A stretch of DNA of 58,161 bases from the NCBI GenBank assembly GCA_031269245.1, contig JAISZL010000083.1:1-58161 (forward strand), read 5' to 3'. The notes beneath the pieces are model-generated. The model was not told where the DNA came from. It worked only from the letters and a program-made list of their open reading frames with translations, and searched no databases. The position numbers and the translations under genes were made by a program. This document shows, piece after piece, positions 1-8,450 of the stretch. Each line of letters opens with the position of its first letter. Position 1 is the first letter of the stretch. This DNA is from Synergistaceae bacterium. Its GTDB lineage: Bacteria > Synergistota > Synergistia > Synergistales > Synergistaceae.

Positions 1-303
1 GACGTTGGGGAACGATATCAGGGGGTTGCGCTTGAGTCTCCTGTAGACTCCCTCCTTCTCCCTGGGCGCGGCGAATCCGATGACGACGGAACACGGTTCG
101 GAAAGCATATCGAAATACCCGCCGTCGCCCAGCACGACCGCGCCGTTACGAACCGTCCCGGGTTTGACCCCGTCGTCGACGAAGCCCAGTACGCGCGAGC
201 CGTCCAGGCACAGGGTAGACTTGACTATTTGCAACACCTCGCGGCCCAGCCCCCCAGCGCCGTATATTATGATTTTCCCGGGGCTCTCAGGCACATTCGT
301 CAC
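1..303 (-). CDS. PglD/NeuD-like sugar O/N-acyltransferase, N-terminal part (runs off the window)
   Basis: The reverse strand translates without a stop from a GTG at 303 (or a second in-frame GTG at 294) to the window edge. The first residues read VPESPGKIIIYGAGGLGREV, the Rossmann-like nucleotide-binding start of PglD/NeuD sialic-acid/bacillosamine acetyltransferases. A later stretch, LGFVDDG, also fits this N-terminal domain. The left-handed beta-helix catalytic domain would lie outside the window. It follows a PglC-like transferase and a DegT aminotransferase on the same strand, the usual Pgl-type trio, so it probably acetylates a UDP-amino-sugar for a surface glycan. The start is uncertain between the two GTG codons because neither has a strong Shine-Dalgarno. 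Confidence 0.72.
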   Translation of the reverse strand, partial: MTNVPESPGKIIIYGAGGLGREVLQIVKSTLCLDGSRVLGFVDDGVKPGTVRNGAVVLGDGGYFDMLSEPCSVVIGFAAPREKEGVYRRLKRNPLISFPNV

Positions 304-363
304 CCGCCGCTGTCATTATCACGCTGACCGATCGGGCACCCGCTATTCTCTCGAACGGCAAAT

Positions 364-969
364 TCATCTCTCCCCCTTGAACGGCGGCATCGTCGCCTCG
401 CCGGCGGCGGATATTCCCTCCCGCGCGGCAGCCTTCCTGATCGTCGACAGCAGTATGCGTATGTCGAGCAGGATGCTCGCGTGCTCCACGTACCAGACGT
501 CGAGCGCGAACTTCTCCGGCCACGATATGGAGTTGCGGCCGTTTATCTGCGCCCAGCCCGTGATGCCGGGCTTGACGTCGAGGCGTTTCCTCTGCGTGCC
601 GCTGTAGAGCGGCACGTACTCCATCAAGAGCGGGCGGGGGCCGACCAGGCTCATGTCGCCCTTCAGGACGTTCCACAACTGGGGCAGCTCGTCCAGGCTC
701 GTCGAACGTAGCCGCCTCCCCAAACCCGTCAGACGGCGCTCGTCCGGCAGGAGTTCTCCCTGTTCGTCCCGTTCGTCCGTCATGGTGCGATACTTGTATA
801 ATTTGAACGGCCTGCCCTTCAGCCCCGCCCTCTCCTGGACGAATATGGCGGGGGGCGACATCTCCCGCCGGACACAGAGCGCGATCCACAACATCAGGGG
901 GGAGAATATCACAAGCCCGGCCGCCCCGCAGACGATATCCATCAGCCTCTTGCACGCGGAATGAAGCAT
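364..969 (-). CDS. PglC/WcaJ-type undecaprenyl-phosphate sugar-phosphate transferase
   Basis: This 201-residue protein has the layout of small bacterial sugar transferases (monotopic phosphoglycosyl transferases). A hydrophobic N-terminal re-entrant helix (about residues 11-30, beginning KRLMDIVCGAAGL) is followed by the conserved core with FKLYKYRTM, SLDELPQLWNVLKGDMSLVG, RPLL and PGITGWAQINGR. The family transfers a sugar-1-phosphate from a UDP-sugar to undecaprenyl phosphate at the inner membrane, the first membrane step of glycan assembly. Its ATG directly abuts the TGA of the upstream aminotransferase, so the two are translationally linked. The neighbours (PglE-like and PglD-like) suggest a bacillosamine-type substrate. 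That substrate is inferred from context only. Confidence 0.9.
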   Translation of the reverse strand: MLHSACKRLMDIVCGAAGLVIFSPLMLWIALCVRREMSPPAIFVQERAGLKGRPFKLYKYRTMTDERDEQGELLPDERRLTGLGRRLRSTSLDELPQLWNVLKGDMSLVGPRPLLMEYVPLYSGTQRKRLDVKPGITGWAQINGRNSISWPEKFALDVWYVEHASILLDIRILLSTIRKAAAREGISAAGEATMPPFKGER

Positions 970-2142
970 TCAGCCCTTCAACTGCCGAAGTATCGTCTCC
1001 GTCACCCGACTCTGTTCATCGACGGAGAGGTTCGAGCCGGAGGGGATGCAGAGCCCGTTCCCAAACAGCGACGCGCTGACGTCCCCGGAGTCATGGGGGT
1101 AATATTTCGCCCCCGCGAACACGGGCTGAAGGTGCATCGGCTTCCACACGGGACGCGACTCTATGTCGCACGCCTCCAGCGCTTCCATGACGCGGAGGTT
1201 GGTCGTGCCGGACGCGCCCTCGTCTATGGTAAGGGCGGTAAGCCAGCGGTTCGAGAAGCTCCACTCCGGCTCCGGCATGAACGAGACGCCGGGTCTCCCC
1301 GACAGAGCCTGGAAATACCTGCCGAACACCGCCCTGCGCGCGGCCACGCGAGAGCTCAGGAGCTTCAGCTGCGCACGCCCGATGCCCGCTAGCACGTTGC
1401 TCATCCGAAAGTTGTAGCCCAGCTCGGAGTGCTGATACCACGGCGCTTTGTCGCGGGCCTGCGTGGAGAGGAAGCGCGCGCGCGCTATCGCCTCCTCGTC
1501 GTCGGAGAGGAGCATCCCCCCTCCGGACGTGGTGATGATCTTGTTGCCGTTGAACGAGTAAAACCCGAATTCGCCCAGCGACCCGGTCTGCCGCCCCCTG
1601 TATGCCGCGCCGAGCGACTCCGCCGCGTCCTCGAGCACAGGGACGCCGTACTCATAGCAGAGCGGGGCGATCCTGTCCATGTCGCACGGCTGGCCGTAGA
1701 GGTTGACCGCGACGACCAATCTCGGCGGGACGCCTCTTTTCGCCGCGTCGCCGAGCGCCCGCTCCAGCGCGGACGGCGACATGTTCCACGACTCCGGCTC
1801 GGAGTCGATGAAGGTGGGGACGGCGCCGCGCTGAACCAACGGCGCGAGCGACGCCACGAAGGTCAGCGACGAGCAGAAGAACGAGTCCCCTTGCCCTAGC
1901 CCCATCAGGACCCCGGCGAGATGCGCGGCGGCGGTCCCCGAGTAGAGCGCCAGCGCGGCGCGCACCCCAGCGAAACGCGCGCACTCCCTCTCGAACGCCT
2001 CGACGTGAGGCCCCAGCGGCGCCACCCAGTTCGTGTCGAACGCTTCCTTTACGTACTCTATCTCCTCGCCGCCCATGTGGGGGGATGAGAGATATATGCG
2101 GCCAGCTATCCGAAAAACCTCCCCCGCGAGGTCGAGCCTCAA
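970..2142 (-). CDS. DegT/DnrJ/EryC1 family PLP-dependent sugar aminotransferase (PglE-like)
   Basis: This protein of about 380-390 residues transfers an amino group to a keto-sugar nucleotide. Family marks are IYLSSPHMGGEE near the N-terminus, NWVAPLGPHV, the LYSGTAAAHLA cofactor loop, EDAAESLGA (PLP-stacking/Asp region), FYSFNGNKIITTSGGGM containing the Schiff-base lysine, and GYNFRMSN. It is the first gene of the glycan trio on this strand. The start is odd. The canonical TTG at 2142 has no Shine-Dalgarno and lies inside a dispersed repeat. By contrast GGGGGAGG (2118-2125) sits eight bases before an ATA codon at 2107-2109, exactly where family proteins begin (x-A-G-R-I-Y-L-S). The coordinates given use the TTG; real translation may begin at ATA 2109. 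Confidence 0.9.
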   Translation of the reverse strand: MRLDLAGEVFRIAGRIYLSSPHMGGEEIEYVKEAFDTNWVAPLGPHVEAFERECARFAGVRAALALYSGTAAAHLAGVLMGLGQGDSFFCSSLTFVASLAPLVQRGAVPTFIDSEPESWNMSPSALERALGDAAKRGVPPRLVVAVNLYGQPCDMDRIAPLCYEYGVPVLEDAAESLGAAYRGRQTGSLGEFGFYSFNGNKIITTSGGGMLLSDDEEAIARARFLSTQARDKAPWYQHSELGYNFRMSNVLAGIGRAQLKLLSSRVAARRAVFGRYFQALSGRPGVSFMPEPEWSFSNRWLTALTIDEGASGTTNLRVMEALEACDIESRPVWKPMHLQPVFAGAKYYPHDSGDVSASLFGNGLCIPSGSNLSVDEQSRVTETILRQLKG

Positions 2143-2202
2143 ACCGCGGGATCAAAACCGTGGGCTCTGCCCCGAGATCTTGCCTGTGGTTCGAGGTTGA
2201 AG
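2136..2202. repeat. Family B intergenic repeat, copy 1
   Basis: The stretch starts CCTCAAACCGCGGG and ends GTGGTTCGAGGTTGAA. The same two ends flank the longer copy at 55379-55507 (CCTCAAACCGCGGG ... GTGGTTCGAGGCTCAA). It overlaps the nominal TTG start of the aminotransferase gene. Confidence 0.6.
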
Positions 2203-2240
2203 ACGACCTCCCGACATTATTCGCGATAAAAACATAACCC

Positions 2241-2269
2241 TTGTTTCCACATGTATGATACCATATTAT
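2241..2269 (+). promoter_or_regulatory. Sigma-70 type promoter of the exported-protein gene, -10 inside a palindrome
   Basis: TTGTTT (2241-2246), a 17-base spacer and TATTAT (2264-2269) form a good vegetative promoter. The -10 box sits in the centre of the palindrome ATACCA-N6-TGGTAT (2258-2275), an operator-like arrangement. The predicted leader is about 40 bases, which supports the GTG start at 2318 and excludes any start upstream of it. Confidence 0.55.
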
Positions 2270-2317
2270 TGGTATGTGCCGCTTAAAATCAGCGCTTTCA
2301 TAAAAGGGGATGCCACA

Positions 2318-3388
2318 GTGAAATTCAATCTTAAACTCATGTTCGTCGGAGTGCCGTCGATGCTGATAGCGTCCATGATCTGCTTTATGGCGATGTCGCC
2401 GCCGCCGGAGGCGTTCGCCGCCTCGTCGATTTACAACGTGGAGGACCCCGAAAAACTCCTCTATACCATACATTTGCCCATGACAATCGGGGAGCTGGCG
2501 ACGATCATATTCCCGGACGGCGGATCTGTCGATGCCGGGAGGGTGAGGGCGGTCCCAGTGAAGAGCAGGCACCCGAGTTTCACCGCGAGCAAATACGGGA
2601 TAGGCGGCCAGGTCATCGCCACCGCCGCTAACGCGCACCACTTTCAGATCTCCGTGGAGGACGGCACGGGGCGGACGATGAGCCTCATACCCTCACAGAC
2701 GTTCGCGCCGGCCCCGGGTTACGGCACGTCCTTCGTGGTGGAGGGCGTCGGAGGTTCCGGTCTATGGGGGAGGTATGCACCGTTCGTCGGCAGCCCGGTC
2801 TACATAATCAACAGGGCGGGAATGCCCGTGCTGTTCAACAACCCTCTGCTCTTTCAGTACGCTGACGCCGTGGAGATTCGCGTGTACAAGCCTGAGCGGG
2901 AGACGGAGTACCTCGAGATCGAGAACGCGGCCGGAGGGCGCGCTTGGTATCACGACGCGGAGGGCGACCATCAGTTCGCGACGGTGGAGAGCGGGGTCTC
3001 GGGCACAGGACGCTTCGAGGGGACCCTCTACCAGGGGCTGGGGCAGGTCAGGGCGAACCACCCTGGCGTCATCTGCGTGAGCACCTCCCCCAAGCGGGAG
3101 ATAGGCGGGTTTCAGATCGTCCCGCTGAGTCACACGTACTCGAAGGAGATGCAGAAGACCCGCAACATGAGCCAGTACATCGTCCTGCGCGGGGTGGACT
3201 TCGAGGACATAGCGGGACAGCCGCCGTTCTTCCGCGGCTCGGTCCGCCCAGGCGACACCGACGACGCGGACTCGAAGACCGGCTGGGTGACGTGCAGGAT
3301 CGGCGGCAAGTGGCAGGAGATGCCCAGCGTCTCCGGCCTGACCGAGCACACGCTGGAGGATATAGAGGCGTTCAGGATCTTTTTATGA
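2318..3388 (+). CDS. Exported protein of unknown function
   Basis: I do not recognise this 356-residue protein. It begins with a clear Sec signal peptide: VKFNLK, a hydrophobic core around MLIASMICFMAM, and a likely cleavage after EAFA. The remainder is soluble and rich in beta-type sequence, without membrane segments or obvious catalytic motifs. One stretch (about residues 35-60, IHLPMTIGELATIIFPDG) might be a domain boundary. The GTG start at 2318 is chosen because AGGGGA lies seven bases upstream and a promoter lies just before it; upstream in-frame codons would fall inside the promoter. It ends 31 bases before pepF on the same strand, so the two may be co-transcribed. A periplasmic or surface location is inferred from the signal peptide. 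Confidence 0.75.
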   Translation: MKFNLKLMFVGVPSMLIASMICFMAMSPPPEAFAASSIYNVEDPEKLLYTIHLPMTIGELATIIFPDGGSVDAGRVRAVPVKSRHPSFTASKYGIGGQVIATAANAHHFQISVEDGTGRTMSLIPSQTFAPAPGYGTSFVVEGVGGSGLWGRYAPFVGSPVYIINRAGMPVLFNNPLLFQYADAVEIRVYKPERETEYLEIENAAGGRAWYHDAEGDHQFATVESGVSGTGRFEGTLYQGLGQVRANHPGVICVSTSPKREIGGFQIVPLSHTYSKEMQKTRNMSQYIVLRGVDFEDIAGQPPFFRGSVRPGDTDDADSKTGWVTCRIGGKWQEMPSVSGLTEHTLEDIEAFRIFL

Positions 3389-3419
3389 CGATAACCGTCG
3401 AGGGGATGGATGATATAGG

Positions 3420-5294
3420 ATGAATACATTTTTTCTGATTGGCTCACGCGCTCCGGCGCGGTCCGCCGCGGACGGCCTTTTGGGCGGCGAGGTGCCGGCG
3501 AGGTCGGAGGTGCCCGACGAGTTCAAGTGGAGGCTGTCGGATATATACGCGGCCGACGAGGAGTGGGAGGCGGACCTCTCGCGTCTGAGGTCCGAGCTGC
3601 CGAGGCTCTCCGCCCTTCGCGGGACACTGGGGGAGTCGCCCGAGGAACTCAGCGCGTGTCTGCGCCTGCGCGACGAGATGTCGATCGCGGCAGGCCGCGT
3701 CTATGTCTACGCCAGCATGAGGAGCCACGAGGACACGGCGGATCCGAAGTATCAGGACATGGCGTCTCGGGCGGCGACCCTGATGGTGGAGGCCGCGTCG
3801 GCAGCGAGCTTCGTCACGCCCGAGATCGCGGCCATCCCGGAGGAGACCCTGCACGGCTTCATGGACTCGCGCGAGACCGCGCGCCTGTTCGACGACTACA
3901 GGTTCACGCTGAAGGAGATAACGCGCCAGAAGGAGCACGTCCTCTCCCCGGAGGAGGAGGCGCTCTTAGCGAAGGCCGGCGACATGGCGGCCGTCTCCGA
4001 TAATGTGTTCTCCATGCTCACGAACGCGGACATGAAGTTCCCGACGATACGGGACGAGGAGGACCTCGAGGCGGAGCTCACCGACGAGCGGTACATGAAG
4101 TACATAAGCTCGCGCTCACGTGATGTGCGGATATCCGCGTTTGGCGCGCTCTACGAGACCTACGGCAGGAGCCGCAACACACTGGGCGCCGCGTTCAACG
4201 GGATGCTGAAGTCCTCCCGCTTCTTCGCGGACGCCCGCAAGTTCGACTCCGACATAGCCGCCGCGCTGGACGGCCCGAACATCCCGCTCGCCGTGTACGA
4301 CAACCTCATTGAGACGGTGGAGGCCAACCTGCCCCGTCTCCACAGGTACATGGAGCTGCGCAAGAGGGTTCTGCGGTTGGACGAGCTTCACATGTACGAT
4401 ATATACAACCCCCTCGTCCCGAACCCGTACAGGGGCATCCCGTGGGAGACCGCGAAGAAGATGGTCTCGGAGGCCCTCAGCCCCCTGGGTGACGAGTACA
4501 TGGCCCGGTTCAGGCTGGGCCTGGAGTCCGGGTGGATAGACGTCTACGCCAACAGGGGCAAGCGCGGCGGAGCGTACTCCTGGGGTTCGTATGGCACGCA
4601 CCCGTATATACTGCTGAACTACAACGGCGAGCTGTCCGACGTGATGACCCTGGCTCACGAGATGGGGCACTCGATGCACTCGCTCTATTCGCGCGCGAAC
4701 CAGCCGTACCCAACCTCCGACTACACCACGTTCTGTGCCGAGGTCGCCTCGACCGCGAACGAGGAGCTGCTGCTCGACCACATGCTGCGCTCGGAGGGGG
4801 ACCTCGAGAAGCGGATATACCTCCTGAACCAGAGGGTGGAACGGATAAGGGCGACCGTCTACAGGCAGGTCATGTTCGCCTCCTTCGAGAGGGACGTCCA
4901 CGCGCGCAGCCAGGCGGGGGAGAACACGACCGCCTCCGAACTGGGGCATATGTGGCGCGGGCTCAACGCGAAATACTTCGGCCCCGAGATGGTGATCGAC
5001 GATCCGATAAGCCTGGAGTGGTCGAGGATCCCGCACTTCTACTCGCCGTTTTACGTCTATCAGTACGCGACCGGCTACTCCGCGGCGGCGTCGCTGGCGC
5101 GGCGGATAACGGCCGAGGGTGAGCCGGCCAGGGCGCGCTATCTCGACTTCCTGAAGAGCGGCGGCAGCGACTACTCCATAGCGCTCCTGCGCCGAGCCGG
5201 CGTAGACATGAGCACACCGGCTCCCATACTGGACGCGCTCGATCTCTTTGCTGGCACCTTGGACGAGATGGAGAGCCTGCTGGCCGGAGGATAA
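3420..5294 (+). CDS. pepF: Oligoendopeptidase F (M3B zinc metallopeptidase)
   Basis: The protein is 624 residues, close to the 600 usual for PepF. It carries the zinc motif HEMGHSMHS with H413-E414-x-x-H417, followed by the third-ligand region FCAEVASTANEELL. The N-terminal helical part (SEVPDEFKWRLSDIYAADEEWE) is typical of the M3B family. These enzymes cut cytoplasmic peptides of roughly 6-20 residues. The first 24 residues are not family-like; a GTG at 3492 (VPARSEVPDEF) is an alternative start, although neither start has an ideal Shine-Dalgarno. The stop codon TAA is immediately followed by a family A repeat. Confidence 0.95.
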   Translation: MNTFFLIGSRAPARSAADGLLGGEVPARSEVPDEFKWRLSDIYAADEEWEADLSRLRSELPRLSALRGTLGESPEELSACLRLRDEMSIAAGRVYVYASMRSHEDTADPKYQDMASRAATLMVEAASAASFVTPEIAAIPEETLHGFMDSRETARLFDDYRFTLKEITRQKEHVLSPEEEALLAKAGDMAAVSDNVFSMLTNADMKFPTIRDEEDLEAELTDERYMKYISSRSRDVRISAFGALYETYGRSRNTLGAAFNGMLKSSRFFADARKFDSDIAAALDGPNIPLAVYDNLIETVEANLPRLHRYMELRKRVLRLDELHMYDIYNPLVPNPYRGIPWETAKKMVSEALSPLGDEYMARFRLGLESGWIDVYANRGKRGGAYSWGSYGTHPYILLNYNGELSDVMTLAHEMGHSMHSLYSRANQPYPTSDYTTFCAEVASTANEELLLDHMLRSEGDLEKRIYLLNQRVERIRATVYRQVMFASFERDVHARSQAGENTTASELGHMWRGLNAKYFGPEMVIDDPISLEWSRIPHFYSPFYVYQYATGYSAAASLARRITAEGEPARARYLDFLKSGGSDYSIALLRRAGVDMSTPAPILDALDLFAGTLDEMESLLAGG

Positions 5295-5383
5295 TACCGA
5301 CTTGAAATCATACCAATTCGCGGTCAACAGGCTGTTTTTGACAAGGCTGAATGGTCGATCGCGAGAGCCGCATCAAAAACAGC
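5292..5383. repeat. Family A palindromic repeat, copy 1 (begins at the pepF stop codon)
   Basis: The TAA of pepF is followed at once by TACCGACTTGAAATC and then ATACCAATTCGCGGTCAA. A strong hairpin follows: GCTGTTTTTGA (5331-5341) pairs with TCAAAAACAGC (5373-5383). The motif TCAAAAACAGC recurs in the copy at 5663-5775, and a close variant occurs at 45706-45757. Confidence 0.65.
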
Positions 5384-5400
5384 GAAGGGGGTGACTGGGT

Positions 5401-5640
5401 TTGCACTGGAAGGACGCCCGAGTCAGAGCGGTCATCTGTCACTGCAAGAACGTGACGAAGTACGACATAATAGCGGCCATCGACGAGGGGGCGCGCAACA
5501 TCGACGACATCAAGTCCAAAACAGCCGCCTGCACCGGCGACCCCGATAGGACCCTGAACCCGTCGGGCAGGTGTTGTTGCGGCGAAGTTCAGGAGATGCT
5601 GGATTTTTACGCTCCGCTCGCCGACGCGCTGAGAAAGTAG
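5401..5640 (+). CDS. BFD-like [2Fe-2S]-binding protein
   Basis: This 79-residue protein has the bacterioferritin-associated ferredoxin fold signature: CHCKNVTKYDI near the N-terminus, and TAACTG and CCCGEVQEML near the C-terminus. The C-x-C pair and the later cysteines would ligate one [2Fe-2S] cluster. Stand-alone BFD proteins act in iron-sulfur or iron-storage electron transfer, and similar domains are fused to NAD(P)H oxidoreductases; the partner here is unknown. The start is TTG at 5401, supported by the strong Shine-Dalgarno AAGGGGGTGA six bases upstream. The insert between the second and third cysteine clusters (GDPDRTLNPSGR) is somewhat longer than in classical BFD. It is flanked on both sides by family A repeats. 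Confidence 0.82.
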   Translation: MHWKDARVRAVICHCKNVTKYDIIAAIDEGARNIDDIKSKTAACTGDPDRTLNPSGRCCCGEVQEMLDFYAPLADALRK

Positions 5641-5662
5641 AAACGCTTCGGGTATTTACGTC

Positions 5663-5775
5663 ATACCAATTCTTGAAATCAAATGCCTGAAGGGTGAAGC
5701 GTTAAAACGGGTTTGGAGGACCGTTTCAGCCGCGCGTCAAAAACAGCCTGCTTTTCGCGAATCGCGAATTGGTAT
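5663..5775. repeat. Family A palindromic repeat, copy 2 (perfect terminal inverted repeats)
   Basis: This 113-base element is bounded by ATACCAATTC (5663-5672) and its exact reverse complement GAATTGGTAT (5766-5775). Its interior contains TTGAAATCAA, TTAAAACGG and TCAAAAACAGCC, which are shared with other copies. The right end overlaps the glmM stop: on the minus strand glmM reads ...TGA TAC CAA TTC. Confidence 0.75.
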
Positions 5776-7169
5776 CAGCGCTTCCGAAGCATCTTGCGTG
5801 AATTTTGGCCTATTTTTAAGATCGTCTCCTCTATATCCCGGCTGACCGCCAGCATCAGTGCCTCGTCGCGCGCCTCCACCAGGATGCGTATGAGCGGCTC
5901 CGTGCCTGAGGGGCGCAGGAACAGCCTGCCGGCGCCGGATAATCTGGCGCGCGCGTTCTCGCACGCCTCCTCCAGCATCGGTGACGAGAGCGCGGCTTCC
6001 CGGTCGTCTACCCTCATGCTTTTGAGCAGTTGAGGGTATCTGGGGAACCTGTCCGCGAGCGTGTCGATGTCCTCCCCCAACTCCGCGCACGACTTGAGGA
6101 AGAGTAGCCCCGTGCAGATACCGTCGCCCGTTGAGACGTAGTCCGAGGCTATCACGTGTCCCGACTGCTCGCCCCCGAGGCGCGAGCCGGTCTCGCGCAT
6201 CCTCTCCAGCACGTATCTGTCCCCCACCGCGCAACGGAAGACCTCTATCCCGTGCTCGCCCAGCGTCTCCTCCAGCGCCATGTTGCTCATCACCGTTGCC
6301 ACCACCCCACGGCCGAGCGCGCCAGCGCTCTTGAGACAGCGGCCTATGATCCAGAGCATTATGTCCCCGTCGATGACCCTGCCCGCGCGGTCGCAGAGCA
6401 GGACCCTGTCCGCGTCGCCGTCGAAGGCCATGCCGAGGCGGGACGAGCTGGACTTGACCGCGCCTGTCAGGCTGCCCATGTGCATCACCCCGACCCCGTC
6501 GTTTATGTTGACTCCGTCGTAGTCCGCCCCGCGGTAGAGTACGTCGCTCCCCCACAGCTCGAACACCTGCCGCGCGATGTCGGAGGCGGCCCCGTTCGCC
6601 GCGTCAATCGTCAGCCGGAACCCCCTCCCGCGGATCGCGGAGAGCATCCCCCGAAGCCACTCGACGTAAGCGCGCCCTCTATCGCCGGCCTCGACGAGCG
6701 ACCCTATGTCCCCTCCGGTGGGGCGCGGCCTCTCCTTTAGGGTTCCGCCCATGACAAACCCCTCCACGGCGGCCTCGTCGTCGTCCGTGAGCTTGAATCC
6801 GCGCGCGTCGAAGAATTTTATCCCGTTGTACTCGGCGGGGTTGTGCGACGCGCTTATCACGGCGCCCGCGTCAAAACCGCCCTGGCGCAGGACGAAGCTG
6901 ACCCCGGGCGTTGGGAATATACCGAGCGCGTGCGGTTCCGCCCCCTCCGACATCATACCGGCGTGGAGCGCGCGCTCTATCATCGTCCCGGAGATCCTGG
7001 TGTCCCTGCACGTCACGATTTTAGGGCGCGCGACACCCCTTCCCGCGAGAAACGACGCGTACGCGCGCCCAAAGGAGAGCGCGCTCTCGGGCGTCATCGC
7101 TCCCCTGTTCGCTATGTCCCTGACGCCGTCCGTGCCGAATAAGCGGCGTTCGCCCTCCCATGTTGTCAT
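5775..7169 (-). CDS. glmM: Phosphoglucosamine mutase
   Basis: GlmM converts glucosamine-6-phosphate to glucosamine-1-phosphate for UDP-GlcNAc synthesis. The 464 residues match the family length. Visible marks are LFGTDGVRDIAN at the N-terminus, the catalytic phosphoserine loop ISASHNP (S108), the metal loop FDGDADR, the sugar-binding GGEQSGH, and the phosphate-binding RPSGTEPLIRI near the C-terminus. It is the third gene of cdaA-cdaR-glmM, a conserved cluster in which GlmM binds and can inhibit the c-di-AMP cyclase CdaA in Firmicutes. The ATG at 7169 follows a purine-rich GGGGTGGGG. The stop codon overlaps the end of a family A repeat. Confidence 0.97.
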   Translation of the reverse strand: MTTWEGERRLFGTDGVRDIANRGAMTPESALSFGRAYASFLAGRGVARPKIVTCRDTRISGTMIERALHAGMMSEGAEPHALGIFPTPGVSFVLRQGGFDAGAVISASHNPAEYNGIKFFDARGFKLTDDDEAAVEGFVMGGTLKERPRPTGGDIGSLVEAGDRGRAYVEWLRGMLSAIRGRGFRLTIDAANGAASDIARQVFELWGSDVLYRGADYDGVNINDGVGVMHMGSLTGAVKSSSSRLGMAFDGDADRVLLCDRAGRVIDGDIMLWIIGRCLKSAGALGRGVVATVMSNMALEETLGEHGIEVFRCAVGDRYVLERMRETGSRLGGEQSGHVIASDYVSTGDGICTGLLFLKSCAELGEDIDTLADRFPRYPQLLKSMRVDDREAALSSPMLEEACENARARLSGAGRLFLRPSGTEPLIRILVEARDEALMLAVSRDIEETILKIGQNSRKMLRKR

Positions 7170-7229
7170 AATAGCCCCACCCCTTGGCTCATGCCGTTTA
7201 TTCGAAGTATTCGAGAAAGCATAATAATA

Positions 7230-8432
7230 TCATGGAACCGCCGCTGAGACCGACACCTGCCGAGGCTCTATCCGCAGGACGCTCGTCCCGCCGGCCGCGT
7301 TCCTCACCAGGACGGGGAGCGTTATCTGGGAGGCCACGATGTTCGTCACGTCCACGTACAGCTCCAGTGGGGGCTTGCCCGGGTCGAAGGGAGAACTCGC
7401 GATGAGTGAGCGCTCGACCGTGACGCTCGCCGATGGAGGTGAAACCCTCCACCTGTCCGGGTTCGGCGCCCCGTGGATGTTGATGCTCACCCCGGAGTAT
7501 GCCTTGATCTCGACCGCCGCGCGCAGCTCGACCGTCACGTTGACGTGGTCCGGCCCCACTATCGTCACGCCGCCGTCCGGCGCCTCGATCGGCATGTCCA
7601 CGTTCACGCTCTCGCTGTGGCTCGTCACGTCGATCGCGTTTACCTCCAGCTCCTTGATGCCCTCGAGCCGCTCCCGCGCCCCTCTGAGCGTGACTGAGTC
7701 GGGGGATGCCGCGACAGCGCCCACCTCGAAGCCATCGAGGGGCTCCCCTGTGACCTTCACCCTTATCGGGACGACGGCCTCCCTCATCGACTGCGTCCAC
7801 TCCGCCGACACCCTCACGGACGGCGGGTCGATCGCGAGGACCCGCGAGGCATCCCCTCCGCTGTCGAGGAGCACGGGAAGAGATTTTTCGCCGCCCGTCA
7901 GGTCCTTGGCGCTGCCCCTCACCTCGGCGCGCCGCACCGCCAGCACGTCGGCCTCGGGCCCCTTCACGGAGACTTCAGGCGGCGTGATCGTCACGTTCCC
8001 CAGCGACATGTTCTGAGGCGCCTCGCCCAGCAGCGTCAGGGACGGGCGCATCTTCCTCTCGATCATCCTGAACAGCTCGAACTCGACGACGCTGGGATTG
8101 ACGCTGGTCACCCGGATGTTTGGGGGGAGCGTCGAAATCTGGACGGGCAGTCGGTATTTGCCTGGCTTCAGGTCCCGCATCCCGACCGAGGCGGTTATGG
8201 AGTCGCCGTCGATCATCGCCAGCGCCTCGAATGAGCCCTCCAGTCTGACGTCCGCGGTTTGCGCCGCGCCGGACAGGGAGTATCCGTCCGCCATGTCCTG
8301 ATACTCTAGGGGGATCCTCATATCCTTTGAGATGAGCGAGGTCCCGTCCCACGTCACGAAGAACCACAGTATCACGGCGAACACCAAAGATGCCGCCCGC
8401 ATTATCCAGCGAGTCCTCTGCGCCTTGTCCAT
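7230..8432 (-). CDS. cdaR: YbbR-domain protein CdaR, regulator of the diadenylate cyclase
   Basis: The protein is 400 residues with one N-terminal membrane anchor (about residues 8-26, WIMRAASLVFAVILWFFVTW) followed by an extracytoplasmic region of repeated YbbR beta domains. Recurrent patterns such as V.LRG..E.L..I....... and PxxVxVxG are visible, for example VTLRGARERLEGIKEL and VSVKGPEADVLAVRRA, consistent with three or four repeats. In Firmicutes CdaR modulates CdaA activity from outside the membrane. It starts 18 bases after cdaA ends and precedes glmM, so the operon is intact. GGAGG lies eleven bases before the ATG. Confidence 0.88.
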   Translation of the reverse strand: MDKAQRTRWIMRAASLVFAVILWFFVTWDGTSLISKDMRIPLEYQDMADGYSLSGAAQTADVRLEGSFEALAMIDGDSITASVGMRDLKPGKYRLPVQISTLPPNIRVTSVNPSVVEFELFRMIERKMRPSLTLLGEAPQNMSLGNVTITPPEVSVKGPEADVLAVRRAEVRGSAKDLTGGEKSLPVLLDSGGDASRVLAIDPPSVRVSAEWTQSMREAVVPIRVKVTGEPLDGFEVGAVAASPDSVTLRGARERLEGIKELEVNAIDVTSHSESVNVDMPIEAPDGGVTIVGPDHVNVTVELRAAVEIKAYSGVSINIHGAPNPDRWRVSPPSASVTVERSLIASSPFDPGKPPLELYVDVTNIVASQITLPVLVRNAAGGTSVLRIEPRQVSVSAAVP

Positions 8433-8450
8433 GTCAGTTTTCGCCTCCGC

